From Limnephilus marmoratus (Eukaryota; Arthropoda; Insecta; Trichoptera; Limnephilidae), in contig OU862928.1 in the NCBI GenBank assembly GCA_917880885.1, positions 35,824,962 through 35,888,961 on the forward strand: DNA of 64,000 nucleotides, given 5' to 3'. The notes under the pieces are model-generated. The model was not told the DNA's origin. It did not search any database and saw only the letters and a program-made list of their open reading frames with translations. The position numbers and the translations under genes are program-made. Each line of letters starts with the position of its first letter. Within the stretch, counting starts at the first letter, position 1. This document shows, piece after piece, positions 9,809-20,130 of the stretch.

Positions 9809-10347
9809 GCAAACCACTCTCGACGGCCACCGCCTACTTGGGCACCCCTTTCGGCAATTGATAGAAGCACTTTCCCTGCTGGCATCTGTCGACATCATTT
9901 ACAAGCTCTTTCAATACATTACACGATGTAAAAAAACAACTTAGATATTGCATAAAACTCTCGTTCGGGGGGAGTGTATATCGGTTTAAAGAAAAATCTA
10001 GCGATAGCGCGGAGGATATTATACTCTAGAATCTATTTATATAAGCATTATTATTGTGAAGCAATTCACACAAGTATTTGTCCTTATAGATTAATAAGAT
10101 TAGACTAACACAATAATATGAGAAAATATGAAACGTGGTGTACGTTCAACAACAGCGTAATAATGATACTCAAGAGAAAGATAATGCATTTTTTTTAGTT
10201 CAATTCTTTGTCAAGTGTAGAGGTGTACCCAGCAAATGTAAAATATTAATTTATTTGATTAATTTAATTTTAATTTACACTCTGTTTACGTAAGAAAAAT
10301 CAAATGAATTAAAAAGACACAAATACTTTTAATGTTGGGGGCAAATC

Positions 10348-10915
10348 TTAACTAGTCAGATCTATTTGGTTTTCGGAACAAATCGTATAGGTTTCATAGT
10401 AATCGTTGTGTCTCCCTAACTATCATGGTTAGAAATAAGATCTAAACGGCATTGGAAAGAGAAAATACCATGCTTTATATTCAAATCTAAAAGTTAACTG
10501 AAAAATAATTCAAATTTACACCTTTATGAATCCAAGCTTACCTCACGTTTTTTCGAACTAAAATTATTGATAAATGAAAAAAAAAAACACATAAGTTCTT
10601 AATTTATTATGCACATTTATTATAAGCGTTATCGTCAACTTACTTTTTCGTCGTTCCATATAAAAATAATGAATAAAAAATTGCCAAAGTTTCATAATTT
10701 TTTTTTCAAATGGCCTTCAGAAACTTTGGATAAAGGTGTACATTTTAATTATTTTGCGGTTAACTTTTAGACTTGAATATAAAGCATGATGTTTTCTCTT
10801 TCTAACACCGTTTAGATCATGTTTTTAACCATGATAATAAGGGAGACACAACGATTTCTATAAGACCTACATGAGTTGTTCTGAAAACCGAACAAATAGA
10901 CCTAACAGGCTAAGG
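10348..10915. mobile_element. piggyBac-like MITE (family P2), foldback form
   Basis: The left end reads TTAACTAGTCAGATCTATTT, and the last 200 bp are a diverged reverse complement of the first 200. Both arms hold GTGTCTCCCT and GGTGTACATTTTAATTATTTT-type stretches. Other P2 copies show TTAACCCCT-type ends, which with TTAA targets points to the piggyBac superfamily. No transposase. Confidence 0.6.
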
Positions 10916-11690
10916 TTATTTAAAGTGTAATTAATCTACTGTTTCAGAAATTTCATTTCATAGCACCAATACTCTTATCATAACGGCATTGTGCTAGAGC
11001 ATTGTGCTGTGGTATCTTGAACAAGTCATGGCAAAGACTATGGCTGATTTAGGCACGGTTAAGCCACAGCATTCCAAGCGGAATGGACTATCAATAGAGG
11101 TATGCACTATGAATATTAAAACTAAGAATTGCAGAACATCTACGTGGTTTCTAGGCTAAATCTATTTATAAGTCCGTAAGCATATGAAACTTGGATGAAG
11201 ACCATGCATACGCATATACAGGGTTAACCTGTCGAATATTGGATGGTATTTCGAAAAGCCACCCGCAATTTTCATTGAAAATTATTTAAAAATAATTCAG
11301 AGTAGCTACAATAATCAAATAATACCTAGATCGTAGATTGATATTTGCGCAAGCGAGTCTGACCTTGTCCTTCATATAGTTTCTTTATACATAAGGGTTA
11401 AAATCGCATTAAAAAAAAAAAAGCAAAGAGAGGCCAGCAACAGATGAGAGATAAAGGAATGCACTTGACTTGCTTTAACTAGCGATTCCTTACATTGTTT
11501 GAAGCAAAAAATGTAAATGAAATTTTAGTCTTCGGTGATATTTTTGATGTTTTTATTTTATTTTTTTCAATAAAACATAAAAATCAGGTTAGGTTCAAGA
11601 TAGTTATTATTAATGACCAGTGAAGTCAAAAAAGTCACCGGAGACCAAAATTTCATTTAGGTACATTTTTTAATTCAAATAATGTCAGGA
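10916..11690. other. unassigned intergenic or intronic DNA
   Basis: No ORF with family features and no paired termini seen. An A-tract at 11412-11422 may be a retroposon tail, but I could not trace its body. Confidence 0.3.
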
Positions 11691-11691
11691 A

Positions 11692-11900
11692 TCACTGGTT
11701 AAAGTAAGTCAAGTATGTCCCTACATATATGCTGGGAGAATATGTTTTCTGGATTTTTTCCAGCATTTTTTTATATTTAGTTTGGTGCAGAGTCCACACA
11801 CAACTAGCATACTCCAGCTTACTTCTTACAATACCATTAACCACTGAGTTACCATTGGTTGCACAAATGCTTATAAAAAAATATGTCAAAATGGAATTAT
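11692..11900 (-). pseudogene. LINE ORF2 fragment (RT C-terminal motif)
   Basis: About 65 codons reading NGIVRSKLEYASCVWTLHQTK and then a KIQK helix. This is the hallmark post-RT segment of Jockey/BS-like LINE polymerases (compare LEYASVIWSPF at 49948-50469). No catalytic motif is retained; this is a relic. Confidence 0.7.
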
Positions 11901-12144
11901 CCTCTCAGGCTAATTTGTTCACTCTTCGGAACAATTCATATAGGTTTCATAGAAAACATTGTGTCTCCCTTACTATCACAGTTAGAAATATGATCAAAAC
12001 GGTGTTAGAAAGAGAAAACGCCACACTTTATATTCAAATCTAGAATTAACCACAAAATAATTAAAATGTTCACCTTTATGAAACCAAAGTTCCGACCGCA
12101 ATTTGAAAATAATTTATGAAACTTTGGGAATTTTTCATTAATTA

Positions 12145-12188
12145 GGGAACGTACCCATACTACGTGACCAATTTTTTGCAATTTTTAA

Positions 12189-12219
<31 letters not shown>

Positions 12220-12315
12220 CCAAAATCCTAAGCAAACTGCCGCTCATTTATGTACCTAGCGTGACATTTTGAAGACCCCCCCCCCGAAGAGGTCACGTAG
12301 TATGGGTACGTTCCC
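12145..12315. mobile_element. PIF/Harbinger-like MITE with poly(C) core
   Basis: A perfect 25-bp terminal inverted repeat (beginning GGGAACGTACCC) at both ends, flanked by TTA direct repeats (12142-12144, 12316-12318). This is the 3-bp TSD typical of PIF/Harbinger. The interior has 26 consecutive C at 12189-12214 and 10 C at 12276-12285. Only 171 bp, non-coding. Confidence 0.8.
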
Positions 12316-12375
12316 TTATATAAAAATTTACATGAAACGACAAAAAAGTGAGTTGGCAATATCATTTATAATACA

Positions 12376-12915
12376 CTAGCTGGTTCCCGGCATGCGTTGC
12401 TATGCCATTTAATAAAGAAATTGTTTCTCTCTGCGTGTCCTTTCCCATTCGTCCCGTTCCCCTTTTTCCTCCCATTCCTCTCCCGCGTCCCCTCCCCCCT
12501 CGCGTCCCCTCCCCCCTCGCGTCCCCTCCCCCCTCGCGTCCCCACTCCGATTTCTCCACCTTCCCTCTTCCCACTCCACTCCCCCCTTCCCCATCCCGTG
12601 AATCCCCCTCCCGAGTTACCCTCCCCTCCCGGGTTCCCCTCCCCCCCTCCCTCGAACCACCTACTCGAGTTCCCCTCCCCCTCCCGCATTCCATACATCC
12701 AGTCCCGGTACATTCAGTTTTCAAACAGCTCGCGTGCCACATACTGCATTTTTTTTACTACAAATTTCATAACGCCAGAGATCACCAGTAGCTTTATACA
12801 AACCTTGTCCTGACAATAACGAACATAAATTAAAAAGAATTATCCAATTTGGTTGCAGTCGTTCGGAAGTTATGCGCGTACATACATTTCGGCGATTCAT
12901 TTTTATTTATATAGA
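12376..12915 (-). mobile_element. Helitron family B, copy 1
   Basis: Minus-strand sense: 5' TCTATATAAATAAAAATG at 12915, 3' CTAG at 12376, with a GGCAT/ATGCC hairpin (8-nt loop) 13 nt from the end. It sits exactly between A12375 and T12916. The related uninterrupted repeat at about 63770-63785 has the joined empty site AATACATTTGCCT. So there is no TSD and an A|T target, as expected for rolling-circle insertion. The body is C/T-rich on the plus strand with a tandem 17-bp unit. The Pro/Arg-rich ORFs there are composition artefacts. Confidence 0.85.
12484..12542 (+). repeat. 17-bp C/T minisatellite inside Helitron B
   Basis: The unit GCGTCCCCTCCCCCCTC is repeated about 3.4 times without interruption. 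Other Helitron B copies (32230-32520, 52480-52600) hold related but rearranged purine/pyrimidine-skewed blocks, so this core expands and contracts quickly. Confidence 0.8.
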
Positions 12916-13334
12916 TTTGCCTAATAAAAAATGTGAGTGCATTTATTATTTTTTTTTTATATCAGTAATTTTTATGCTTGTTTCAAAATTTATACATATC
13001 AAAAATTATATATTTATTTCCAATTATAAAATTTTAAAGTGTATTAAATCACCTTTCAAAAACAGTTTTTAGTTTATGAATGGATTCAGAAATACTGTAT
13101 TTATTTGGATTTTATTGCAAAGCAGAAATATTTTGAGTAATTTTTACTCAACATTCGCTACATATATTTGATGAAATTTGTTTGTTTTGATAAATACTTA
13201 AAAGGTGAGATTTTCCCATGTTTCAATACCTAATTTTTCCTTCCCTACATATAATATGTTTTGTGTCATAGAAAGTGAAATTTTAATGAAACTATATCAC
13301 AGTGTACATAAAAGAATTATAAATTATTAATTAC

Positions 13335-13481
13335 CTTAAAAAAGGCGCCAAATAACTTTTCACGAATTCCTGAGTGCTCAGCTGATGTGGAGGAGAAATC
13401 CATAGTCGGACTGTAACCTTCGTCTGTTTGCGTCGGTCCAACCACGGACGTACTTAACAATGACACACCGATTATATCCAT
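13335..13481 (-). CDS. candidate first coding exon of an unknown host gene (49 codons)
   Basis: Minus strand: ATG at 13481 in a good context (AAGATGG), 49 codons, then TTTAAG|GTAATT, a plausible splice donor at 13334-13329. The peptide starts MDIIGVSLLSTSVVGPTQTD and ends REKLFGAFFK. It is Ser/Thr-rich and soluble-looking, without a signal peptide. Codons look less A/T-driven than the neighbours, and the frame is open further upstream, so the start is the best guess. I do not recognise the protein. No downstream exon was identified below 13329. It could instead be a chance frame; in favour are the Kozak context, the donor and the lack of resemblance to any repeat here. Confidence 0.45.
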
Positions 13482-13534
13482 CTTAACCGTGGCGGAACTC
13501 AATACACTCGACGTAACACTTAAGTTTAATGTTA

Positions 13535-14345
13535 TATATATTTGTTGACAAAACAATTAAATTTACAGTTTGCCACGAAAACATTCAAATTAAGAGTTTT
13601 TTGTTCAAACTACTTAACAAATCACTAATGTATGTGATGAAAATGTTTAAAATATCTTATTAAACTTAACAAATCACTTAAGTTTATATAATATAACAAA
13701 ACTATGGCTTTTTTTAAAGCTTTTCGAAATAATAATTAGTATTAATAATTATTTAAGAACACTCTGTATTAAGTAAAAATCAAGTAGGTGCTGCTGCAAA
13801 TATGTTGTATGCAGTTTTCAATTGCTAAAACACACTAAATAAAGAAATTAATAGAATGTATTTGTTGACAAAACAATTAAATTTAGAGTTTGCCATGAAA
13901 ACATTCAAATTAAGAGTTTTTTGTTCAAACTACCTAACAAATCACTAATGTACGTGATGAAAATGTTTAAGAAATATTATTAAACTTAACAAATCACTTA
14001 AGTTTATATAATATAACAAAACTATCGCTTTTTTGATGATTTTAGGAATAATAATTATAAATTCAGTTTGTCACGAAAACATTCAAATTAAGAGTTTTTT
14101 GTTCAAACTACTTAACAAATCACTAATGTAAGTGATGAAAATGTTTGAGATATCTTATTATACTTAACAAATCACTTAAGTTTATATAATATAACAAAAC
14201 TATCGCTTTTTCGAAGCTTTTCGAAGTTTTTATTAATAATAATTACTTAAGAACACTGTGTGTTCAGTAAATATCAAATAGGTACTACTGCAAATATGTT
14301 GTATGCAGTTTTCATTTGCTAAAACACACTAAACAATAAAGTTAA
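13535..14345. repeat. tandem triplication upstream of the candidate exon
   Basis: Three head-to-tail copies begin near 13540, 13858 and 14063, each opening with (TTGACAAAACAATT)AAATT..AGTTTG and containing AACAAATCACTTAAGTTTA. Copies 1 and 3 also share the block around GTTGTATGCAGTTTTCA; copy 2 is shortened to about 205 bp. Lying just 5' of the exon on its strand, the array would be part of its upstream region. Confidence 0.8.
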
Positions 14346-14734
14346 TATTTTTCGAGTGTGTAGATTTTTATCACAAAACAGTAATAATTTTCTACAGTGA
14401 ATTGTAAAAAACATCTACAGTAAACACTTCATTGTTTGCGAGAGAAAAAAGGTGCTTTACTTGATCATTGCGCAAATAAATAGAGAGCATATTGCCAATG
14501 GAAATGTATGTACTACATTGTCTGTTACAAAGTATTATTATAGGAATTGAAAATCTGTCCTAGATAAACAATGGAATTGTTCCATAGAGAACGAAACTAC
14601 AATCTAGGGATTATAAAATACTAGAAAGATAAGGATATATTCTTAAGATTAAAACTAACTTAATTGGTTTAAAAAAAAAATCAGAATGTGCAATTCACAC
14701 GCGGCAGAAGCGGAATCTTCAGAAAAATAAGTAG
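14346..14734. other. unassigned
   Basis: No feature supported beyond single-copy AT-rich sequence. Confidence 0.3.
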
Positions 14735-14900
14735 ACAAGAGTGGCTACAAATCACCGCATAAAGAGGAGACCGGTAGGCCACGAAGCACTGCACAAAAAG
14801 GAGACCGTTTATACTATCTCATTCGCTCGCAGACTAAATCTTACAGATATTATGTATGTCTCAAATCAGAACGGTGCTAAAAAAGTTTTCATTTCAATAG
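14735..14900 (+). repeat. repeat fragment (GAGACCG.AGGCCAC.AAGCAC family)
   Basis: Shares with 15815-16150 the run of short motifs AGGAGACCG, GGCCACGAAGCAC, and TATC.CATT.(G)CTCGCAG.CTAAATC. A reverse-oriented trace lies at about 20340-20400 (CGGTCTTCTCTTTGTGCGG) and another piece at 19990-20065. The ORF through this copy is not conserved. Confidence 0.5.
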
Positions 14901-15814
14901 AACACAAAACATTTATCTTAAATTAAAACTTCAAAATTTTTAATTTACAAAGTTTTTAAAAATGAGATGTTAGGTTACGTTTGAAAAACATCTTGTTTTA
15001 AACAAAAATCTTAGGTTATAGATTATAAAAACCAATTCTTTGAATTAATAAATGCATTTAAATTTCATCCAAAGACACTTTTCATACAAATTTTCACAGG
15101 AGTGCAGAATGTTTCACAGGTAATTATTAGGTATTTTTTAAAATGTTATTATTTGTTTTAAATACAGAATTCATGCAAAGGTGACAATACGACCATCTGT
15201 ACTGACAGTACAGAACTGAATGGTGTGATTAAATATTTGTGATAACATAAGAGCACACACGCACACACATACTCGGTACCTACCCACATGAGTGCACAGA
15301 TAATTTAGATTTTAAGATAGGAAGATATCATAAAAATATTTTATTTTTACGTCATAGAAGTTGTTGAAAAATTGAAAAAAATTTGTTTGAGAAAAAAATG
15401 ACCTAATTTTCACATTTCAAATATATCATAACTTTATTTTGATACGGTTCTAACTTCATTTCACCTTGTTCTGAGATATGAGTGGTCAAAGTTTGCAAAG
15501 ACATGCACTCATAAACTATTTACCAATTTCCGATTTTGAGGTTGAATCTTCTGTAAAGTATTTTAATTTAACATATTTTAAAGGAAAATATTTAAATAGG
15601 ACATAAACTTACCATTTTAGAACATACCTAAACATGAAAATAGAACCACATGTAATCAGGTAGTATAATAATTCATTGCACAAGGTTCTAATTTAGACGT
15701 GGGCAGAATGATTCCCAGGAGTGAATGGATTCAGTCTGATTCCCCTGGCCTTTTGAATTGATTCCTTTATTCATTCCTTTAATTCAATTAAATCCCAAAA
15801 AATAAATAACATGA
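14901..15814. other. unassigned; short CA microsatellite
   Basis: Mostly featureless AT-rich DNA. A short imperfect (CA)n lies at about 15249-15270. No gene seen. Confidence 0.3.
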
Positions 15815-16150
15815 ATGGGGAGACTAACACCGCACAGGAGACCGGGAGGCCACGGAGCACCACACAAAGAGGAGACTGATTATTCTATCTCATTATCTCG
15901 CAGGCTAAAACCTATAGATTAATGTGTTTGTCTCTTTTTAGTGTCTCTTTTTAGTGTAGCTTTTTTGTTTCATCGAATTTCAAATCACAATGAGTGGGGA
16001 GGCTACGAAGCACCGTACAAAGAGGAGACCAATAGGCTACGAAGCACCACACAAAGAGGAGACCGATTATTCTACCTCATTATCTCGCAGGCTAAATCCT
16101 ATAGATGTATGTGTTTGTCTTTTTTTAGTGTCATTATTTTTCGTATGTAA
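15815..16150 (+). repeat. two tandem copies of the GAGACCG-family repeat
   Basis: Two roughly 150-180-bp units are each marked by CACACAAAGAGGAGAC, then TTATTCTA.CTCATTATCTCG, CAGGCTAAA.CCTATAG and GTGTTTGTCT. The first motif is repeated again within a unit. No coding capacity. The classification is unknown. Confidence 0.6.
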
Positions 16151-16319
16151 GATGTATTTATAGCTAGCAGTTAAATCTTAAAATTAAACAGGTTTTGGTT
16201 TCACCCTTAAAGTTTCATTAATTTTATTTTATTTATTAAACTTAAAATTGTTCCACTTCACATGATCTAATATACTCATACATTTTAACACTAAGATGAG
16301 TATTTTATGACAGCTAACC

Positions 16320-16890
16320 ACAGCTACTATGTAATGAAATTGACGGCTTGGCGCGCGGAGGAATGAATGAACCGCTCGGACGGATTAAGGGCTGGCATTG
16401 AGGAATGAATTAGTAACTTTTGATTACTGTTTTGTGTCTTACCTCGCAGTGACTTGATTAACTCGCGAGCTGCGGACCTAGGACTGGGTTTCGGATTCGG
16501 ACAGATCTGAGATTTTTTTTTGAGATTTCTGGGTCTGAGAATTACGAGGGACGATAACGTCACAAGTGAAAAATAATTTTGTTTTAATTCCTGAATATAT
16601 CGCTTCGGACAATCTCGATAGCGACAGACCAGATACCTGGGACGCGGACATGGAACCGGACCTGGGACGGCGGAGACCTTAGGACCATCTCAGGACTATT
16701 GATTAGGTCAAATGATTAATTACTTGCGTGAAAGAGATGCTCGGACAACTCGGCTGAAACGCGGCTGCGTTTTGGGACGATTTTGATGATGTTCGGGTGT
16801 TTTTAGAATGGCGGCGCGGCGGTAGCAGGATACGAGTTGTTCACAATTTCACAATACCGTCCGTCTACCACTTCGCGGCGCGCCGCAAAT
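16320..16890. other. CpG-rich island-like segment
   Basis: Noticeably richer in G+C and CpG than its surroundings, for example GGCGGCGCGGCGG near 16810 and CGCGGCGCGCCGC near 16875. It could be a promoter or 5' exon of a host transcript, or the core of an old element. The 78-codon minus ORF at 16327-16563 has no recognisable feature and is not called. Confidence 0.3.
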
Positions 16891-17471
16891 TGAATAATAT
16901 TTAAATACCTATAAAACATTATAATATTTAAATCGTTTATGGAACACCTTATTCATTGAAATAATTTAACAGTAAAATAAATGGAAATTAAAAATGTATG
17001 TTGTCGTTAAAAATCGTAGGATGCAAGGTCAAAAGTAAGTAATGAAGAATCAATTCCTTTTGAAATTGAGAATCAGATCGAGTGTGTCACAAGATTGAAT
17101 TTATTCATTTAATTCGGTCATTCAAGTTTGCCCTAATTGCATTTCCCAAATGCAATTCCAAGCTAGGGCCATGTCCTGTTTAAATATTTTTAATTAAAAT
17201 ATGAAACAAAAAAAATTTAATTAAAATTGATATATGTTCTTCGCACACTTTGAAACCTTAAAACACGGTAAGGCGAAGTTAGAACCCAGTCCAACCAAAG
17301 TAACGAACCATAATGTGACTCATAATAACAATAAACTGTCAGATGCAAATAAAATAGAGAGTGTAAGGATGTTAGAACCTTACAAAATGAATGATTATTT
17401 AAAATGCTTGATGTTAGAACTTTATCATACATATATCTACGCAAATACACCACAGATGGTTCTGAAAATAA
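16891..17471. other. unassigned
   Basis: AT-rich, with no supported gene. The short ORFs overlap on both strands and show no family signature. Confidence 0.25.
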
Positions 17472-17479
17472 TTTTGGAC

Positions 17480-18088
17480 CATAGACATCCAAATGGATAG
17501 ACGAGAAGATAGAGATGAGGGGTAAAACCAAACTATGAAGGGCAAAGGGGGGAAAGATGACTGTAATTCGTTAAAAAATCAATCTGACAGTATATAGGCA
17601 TCTCGCATTATAATATCACCATTTAGTTCTTAAAAGCAAAATCTGCTTTTGAATGAATATACCTTTTTACATGGGAGCGCGAATTACCCGCCACGTTATT
17701 AACATATTTGCGTAGTCCAAATGCGGCAAAGGAAAGCGCCCTTTTTCACACAGGAATATTTTGTTGCCGTATTTAGTTAAGACACTTTTACAAATGTTTC
17801 ATAATTTACTTACCCCTGTAACCAGCGACGAGCTCACTGGAGAAACGCCCACATTCTCTACGTTCACATATATTAAGGTATAATGTATAGCACAAGCTCT
17901 CACTTTTGTTCGTAAAATGTACGATGTGACCTCGGCGCTGGTCACGACAAAAATGATGACGTCACATTTTTTAGATTCAAGCGAGGCTCTCGTAAGCCGA
18001 GCTGGCTCCATGGAACTGGTGAAATGGGAGGGGGAAGTAATACGCTTTTATCACGTAGGGCAGGTCCAGATATATTCATATGTCCATG
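17480..18088 (-). mobile_element. MITE with 8-bp TSD, copy 1
   Basis: A perfect 8-bp duplication TTTTGGAC flanks it (17472-17479, 18089-18096). Ends are short imperfect inverted repeats (CATAGACATCC... and ...ATATGTCCATG). It is the reverse complement of 36039-36652, which has its own 8-bp TSD. That size fits hAT or P superfamilies. Non-coding. Confidence 0.85.
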
Positions 18089-18096
18089 TTTTGGAC

Positions 18097-18754
18097 ACAG
18101 AAATGAGAAAAAGAAATACTTTGGCATTCAAGGGTCATTATTGAAAAAAATGTCAGTTAGAACCTTATCCAAATGAAGTGACGATATATTGATAAATAAA
18201 ATATAATATACATTAAAAAAATTAGACGCAAAAGTTGGCAACAGCATCCAGGATAAATAGGTCATGTTATTTGCTTGGAACATTTCCTAAAATAACTTTT
18301 CTAAAAGCACTCCAGTACAAAAAATTGTGTACACAAAAATAGGTGAAAGTATGACTGAAATTTCAAAGATAAGAGTATAGATCGGCACGGTTAACTTTGC
18401 AGTAGAGAGCGTCGTTTTTGCAGGTGTTTTGGAAACAAACAAAAAATTAATAAATGTAATATATCCAAAGATATTGAAATATAAGTAGATGTGCTATCTG
18501 CTGTTTTTACTATGTGGGTCTGCGCTTCCGGGTGTCGCCGATATTGTTTACCAATTAACAAATAAACTAAAAGAACAAATAATTAACGAATAAACCAAAC
18601 GAACGTTAAAATGAACGAATTCTTTCCTATTCAAAATATATTGTTAACCAATATTAATGCACATTTTCAACGAAATGAACAAATTCTTTTTGTATGAAAA
18701 CTACGCTAATTAGCGAGTAGTCCGGCGACAGTTGCGCGGACACCATAGCATATC
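18097..18754. other. unassigned
   Basis: No supported gene or paired termini. Confidence 0.25.
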
Positions 18755-19000
18755 TTCTGTATTTGAATATATCATTGAAGAAGTAGTTAATGCTGATAAT
18801 ATGTATAATACATATGAAAAAAAACAAGACACAGAAAAATAATAAAGTAATGGTCGCAACTGGTACATGTTTATCCAAGACACTATCTGGGTTACAAACC
18901 AGTTCTTTGAACATTGTGATCATTTAAAAAGGTAGCTGCCGAAAATATTGGGAAAAAAAAAATTATAAATTAGTCGAAGATAATATTTGTTCATATGAGG
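18755..19000 (+). repeat. relative of the tRNA foldback, lacking the tRNA
   Basis: It matches parts of 33692-34000: ATCATTGAAGAAG, CAAGACACAGAAAAA, then TTTATCC.AGAC.CTATC..GG.TACAAACCA and GTAGTTGCC-like. The tRNA-like block and the inverted second arm are absent. It shows what a tRNA-free relative looks like. Confidence 0.6.
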
Positions 19001-19105
19001 CAGATATTTTGTGATGTGACATTATAATTAAAATAAAACAATAACTTTGTAAACAAAACCACCTTTATTTTTTATACTTTATGCTGACCGAGTTTCGCTA
19101 CAATA

Positions 19106-19833
19106 AGGAACTCCAGTAAAAAATATTATGACTTTAAAAAAATATGTTCATACAGACCAATAAATGCTGATTCTGAATATATAAGTTTTTTTTTATAATA
19201 TTAAACGTAGTGTTCGTAAAAATATATTAAAAAGTGCATTTTTTAACGTCTCGTTAAAATACACTGTAAAGTTGGTACGATTGAATGGTTAGTGCTGACG
19301 TCACGCGTCACCAGTCATTGTATCACATTGTATTGAAATCAATTGACATGTAGGTATGGCACAAGCCATCAGTATTAACAACATTTCATGTTATTCTTTA
19401 TTTCGTATTGTTTATAGAGATTTAGTTGTAGTGTTTATTGAAACAATATTTAAGCCTAAATAATTCAGTATCAAAAATAGAGGTATCTCTATTAGTTTAT
19501 CTCTATTATTTAAAATATTGAAAAACTACTGCACAAAAAAAATAATGAATGAAAAAAGTAATGCTTCTTCTAGGGAGAATACTTCGAACAACGGAACAAC
19601 GGATTTCAAAATGGCGGCAGTAGATCAGCTGATTGCCCAATCCCATACTAATTTTTTGGGAGTGATGACGTCACACGATTTACCATATTTCCGGGGGGTC
19701 TCGAAAAATTAAACAAATTGACAATTATTTTAAGTATTAAAACTAACTCTAAAAATAAAAACAAAAACGCAGTTATTTAAGTTAGAAGGTCATTATTCAT
19801 AAAAAAAATTTAAAAAATTGGACTGGAGTTCTC
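19106..19833 (+). mobile_element. TA-flanked element (family M), intact copy
   Basis: Ends AGGAACTCCAG...CTGGAGTTCTC form an 11-bp inverted repeat, flanked by TA (19104-19105, 19834-19835), as for Tc1/mariner-type MITEs. At 728 bp and uninterrupted, it is the key for decoding the invaded copy at 41834-44635, which is inverted relative to it. No transposase. Confidence 0.75.
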
Positions 19834-19865
19834 TATCGTAGCTTCTTCAGGGCAGTATAATACTC

Positions 19866-19960
19866 CAGAACAGCGTTTCCTAACCTTTTTCATCCACGAA
19901 CCCCTAGGAAATCAAGCATAATTTTCAAGGACCCCCTTAATAAAAAAAACCAACTACTTA
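19866..19960. repeat. hAT-like terminal fragment
   Basis: CAGCGTTTCCTAACCTTTTT followed by CACGAACCCCTAGG resembles the CAGTGGTTCCCAACC terminus of the hAT MITE at 44177. I found no matching right end or TSD, so this is a fragment at best. Confidence 0.4.
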
Positions 19961-20062
19961 AGTGAAAACTTCTTTAGCACCGTTATGATTTGAAACTCGA
20001 TGAAACGAAAAATAGCAACACTAAAAAGAGACAAACACATACATCCACAGGATTTAGCCTGG

Positions 20063-20130
20063 GAGAGAATAATAATTGGATAATTTGTATAGCGCCGTTT
20101 TTGTGAAAAATCACCTCAAGGGCGCTTTAC
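20063..20130 (+). repeat. short repeat TATAGCGCCGTTTTTGTG
   Basis: The stretch from TATAGCGCCG through CACCTCAAGGGCGCTTTACA recurs at about 31610-31665 and, reversed, at 50860-50935, with a decayed relative at 53625. The GCGCC...GGCGC ends could pair. It is probably the 3' end of a retroposon. Confidence 0.5.

Larger units (their letters stand above)
11905..13140 (+). mobile_element. piggyBac-like element (family P2) with two nested insertions
   Basis: It starts at a decayed CCTCTCAGGCTAATTTGTTC end and follows the same body as 63249-64000, including the stretch around GAGTTGGCAATATC and then ATTTGCCTAATAAAA. Inside are a Harbinger-like MITE (12145-12315) and a Helitron (12376-12915). Removing the Helitron rejoins AATACA to TTTGCCTA exactly as in the uninterrupted copy. 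No transposase ORF. Confidence 0.65.

Noticed and set aside
12362..12813. Overlapping Pro/Ser- and Gly/Arg-rich ORFs on both strands (also 32027-32592, 37039-37447, 52413-52666)
   Set aside because: They follow the C/T-rich core of Helitron B; open frames in all phases result from biased composition, and lengths are not conserved between copies.
16327..16563. 78-codon minus ORF in the CpG-rich segment
   Set aside because: Open frame explained by GC-rich composition; no family signature or splice site that I can defend.
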